Source of the DNA: an uncultured Bacteroides sp.
GTDB taxonomy: Bacteria; Bacteroidota; Bacteroidia; Bacteroidales; Bacteroidaceae
Direction: 5' to 3'
NCBI GenBank assembly: GCA_905198575.1
Contig: CAJKDC010000102.1
Location: 1-7,848, forward strand
Length of the DNA stretch: 7,848 nt
This document shows, in pieces, positions 7,383 to 7,848 of this stretch. Made by a program: the position numbers and the translations under genes. Under the pieces are notes generated by a model. That model saw nothing but the letters and a program-made list of their open reading frames with translations. It was not told the origin of the DNA and did no database searches. The stretch's first letter is position 1, and every line of letters starts with the position of its first letter.

Positions 7383-7748
7383 GCTACAATCCATGCGTAA
7401 TACGCTTTGTCAGAATCAGAAAGTCAAATGATTTTAGAACAAAATGTCGGAAATGTAATCACACTGGTAGAATATCTGCAATTACTAAACCTGCGTTGTT
7501 TTTCAGATCAATCTGTAGAAATGTGTCAATGATGATACATTATATACCTATTCCCCAATATCAAGTGTACGACAACACCTTATACAGCTTATATGCCGGT
7601 AACTTCTTTAAAGCCGAGCGCCCCTTCCGCAACATTGGAACAAGTGGATCGAATCCGTTGCAAATGTTTCATCCTTTGCGTTGCTTTATCATAGGAGCAA
7701 ACAGAATATCGGGAAAAAGAGTTTTTGAATATAGACTTAATCAGGTTG
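7383..7748. other. Gene-poor, probably degraded region
   Basis: No convincing gene is seen. Short open stretches occur in several frames: MILEQNVGNVITLVEYLQLL (from 7428, plus, 34 codons to 7532), and on the minus strand an open frame 7750-7592 containing KATQRMKHLQRIRST. The plus-strand GTG-started frame 7379-7804 runs through the hairpin at 7749-7796 and looks non-coding. The patchwork suggests decayed coding DNA, but no family can be named. Confidence 0.4.
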
Positions 7749-7796
7749 TTTTAAATAAGGTGTGTCGCCTGCGTGTACGACACACCTTATTTAAAA
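7749..7796. terminator. Strong bidirectional terminator hairpin (19-bp perfect stem)
   Basis: TTTTAAATAAGGTGTGTCG (7749-7767) and its exact reverse complement (7778-7796) flank the 10-nt loop CCTGCGTGTA. The inner 9 bp (GGTGTGTCG) are GC-rich, and both outward sides read TTATTT, so the structure can stop transcription from either side. It would end a rightward transcript from the promoter at 7240-7247 and a minus-strand gene ending at 7801. Confidence 0.7.
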
Positions 7797-7800
7797 ATGC

Positions 7801-7848
7801 TTAGTGTGAAATAGAAACTTGAAAGAGCTTGAACACCTGATCCACAGA
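7801..7848 (-). CDS. Possible C-terminal end of a gene entering from the right
   Basis: Reading in from the right edge, the minus strand encodes SVDQVFKLFQVSISH and stops at TAA (7803-7801), 4 nt before the terminator hairpin. A plausible peptide ending directly at a terminator suggests the 3' end of a real gene. Only 15 codons are visible, so the product is unknown and a chance frame is possible. Confidence 0.3.
   Translation of the reverse strand, partial: SVDQVFKLFQVSISH

Noticed and set aside
7592..7750. Minus-strand open frame with KATQRMKHLQRIRST as a transposase remnant
   Set aside because: It faintly resembles the C-terminal region of some IS transposases, but there is no catalytic motif or convincing run of matches.
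7379..7804. 141-codon plus-strand reading frame starting with GTG
   Set aside because: It has no plausible ribosome site, is rich in Arg and Cys with no recognisable domain, and runs through the 19-bp terminator hairpin. It is probably non-coding.
1..7848. CRISPR arrays, tRNA or rRNA genes
   Set aside because: No regularly spaced repeats or recognisable structural RNA sequence were seen.

Overview
The window looks like chromosomal DNA from a gut-type Bacteroides/Phocaeicola species (Bacteroidales). The evidence is an adjacent SusC/SusD outer-membrane uptake pair, a Bacteroides-type -7 promoter motif (TAnnTTTG), AT-rich intergenic DNA, and an archaeal-type AAA+ ATPase of a kind common in Bacteroidales. 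No species can be fixed from the sequence alone.

Layout, left to right. Positions 1-93 (minus strand) resemble a broken scrap of an IS982-like transposase. Positions 221-1351 (plus) encode a 376-residue P-loop ATPase with a C-terminal winged-helix-like region; its Walker B motif reads DK where DE is expected. Positions 1380-1619 (plus) look like the frameshifted remains of a small secreted protein. A factor-independent terminator at 1661-1707 closes the convergent minus-strand operon: a SusC-like TonB-dependent transporter (6711 to 3367), then a SusD-like surface lipoprotein (3336 to 1753). The 1.1 kb upstream of susC (6712-7848) holds no confident complete gene. It ends in a 19-bp perfect hairpin (7749-7796), probably a bidirectional terminator, and perhaps the last 15 codons of a minus-strand gene entering from the right.

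The main discovery candidate lies in that upstream region. An exact 18-bp inverted repeat (6765-6782 and 7276-7293) brackets 493 bp of non-coding DNA. Each arm carries the dyad AGTTC-N5-GAACT around an asymmetric core. Next to the right arm is a consensus Bacteroides -7 element, TATATTTG (7240-7247), reading outward and away from susC. This is the architecture of an invertible, phase-variable promoter, drawn here in the apparent OFF orientation. Inversion would place the promoter about 99 nt from the susC start codon, reading into it. No DNA invertase is encoded in the window, so it would have to act in trans.

Taken together, the window suggests a stand-alone, two-gene nutrient-uptake unit. 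SusC would be the TonB-driven channel and SusD its surface lid. There are no glycan-degrading enzymes and no local sigma/anti-sigma or hybrid two-component regulator. Expression appears to be set by DNA inversion. The transported substrate cannot be deduced.
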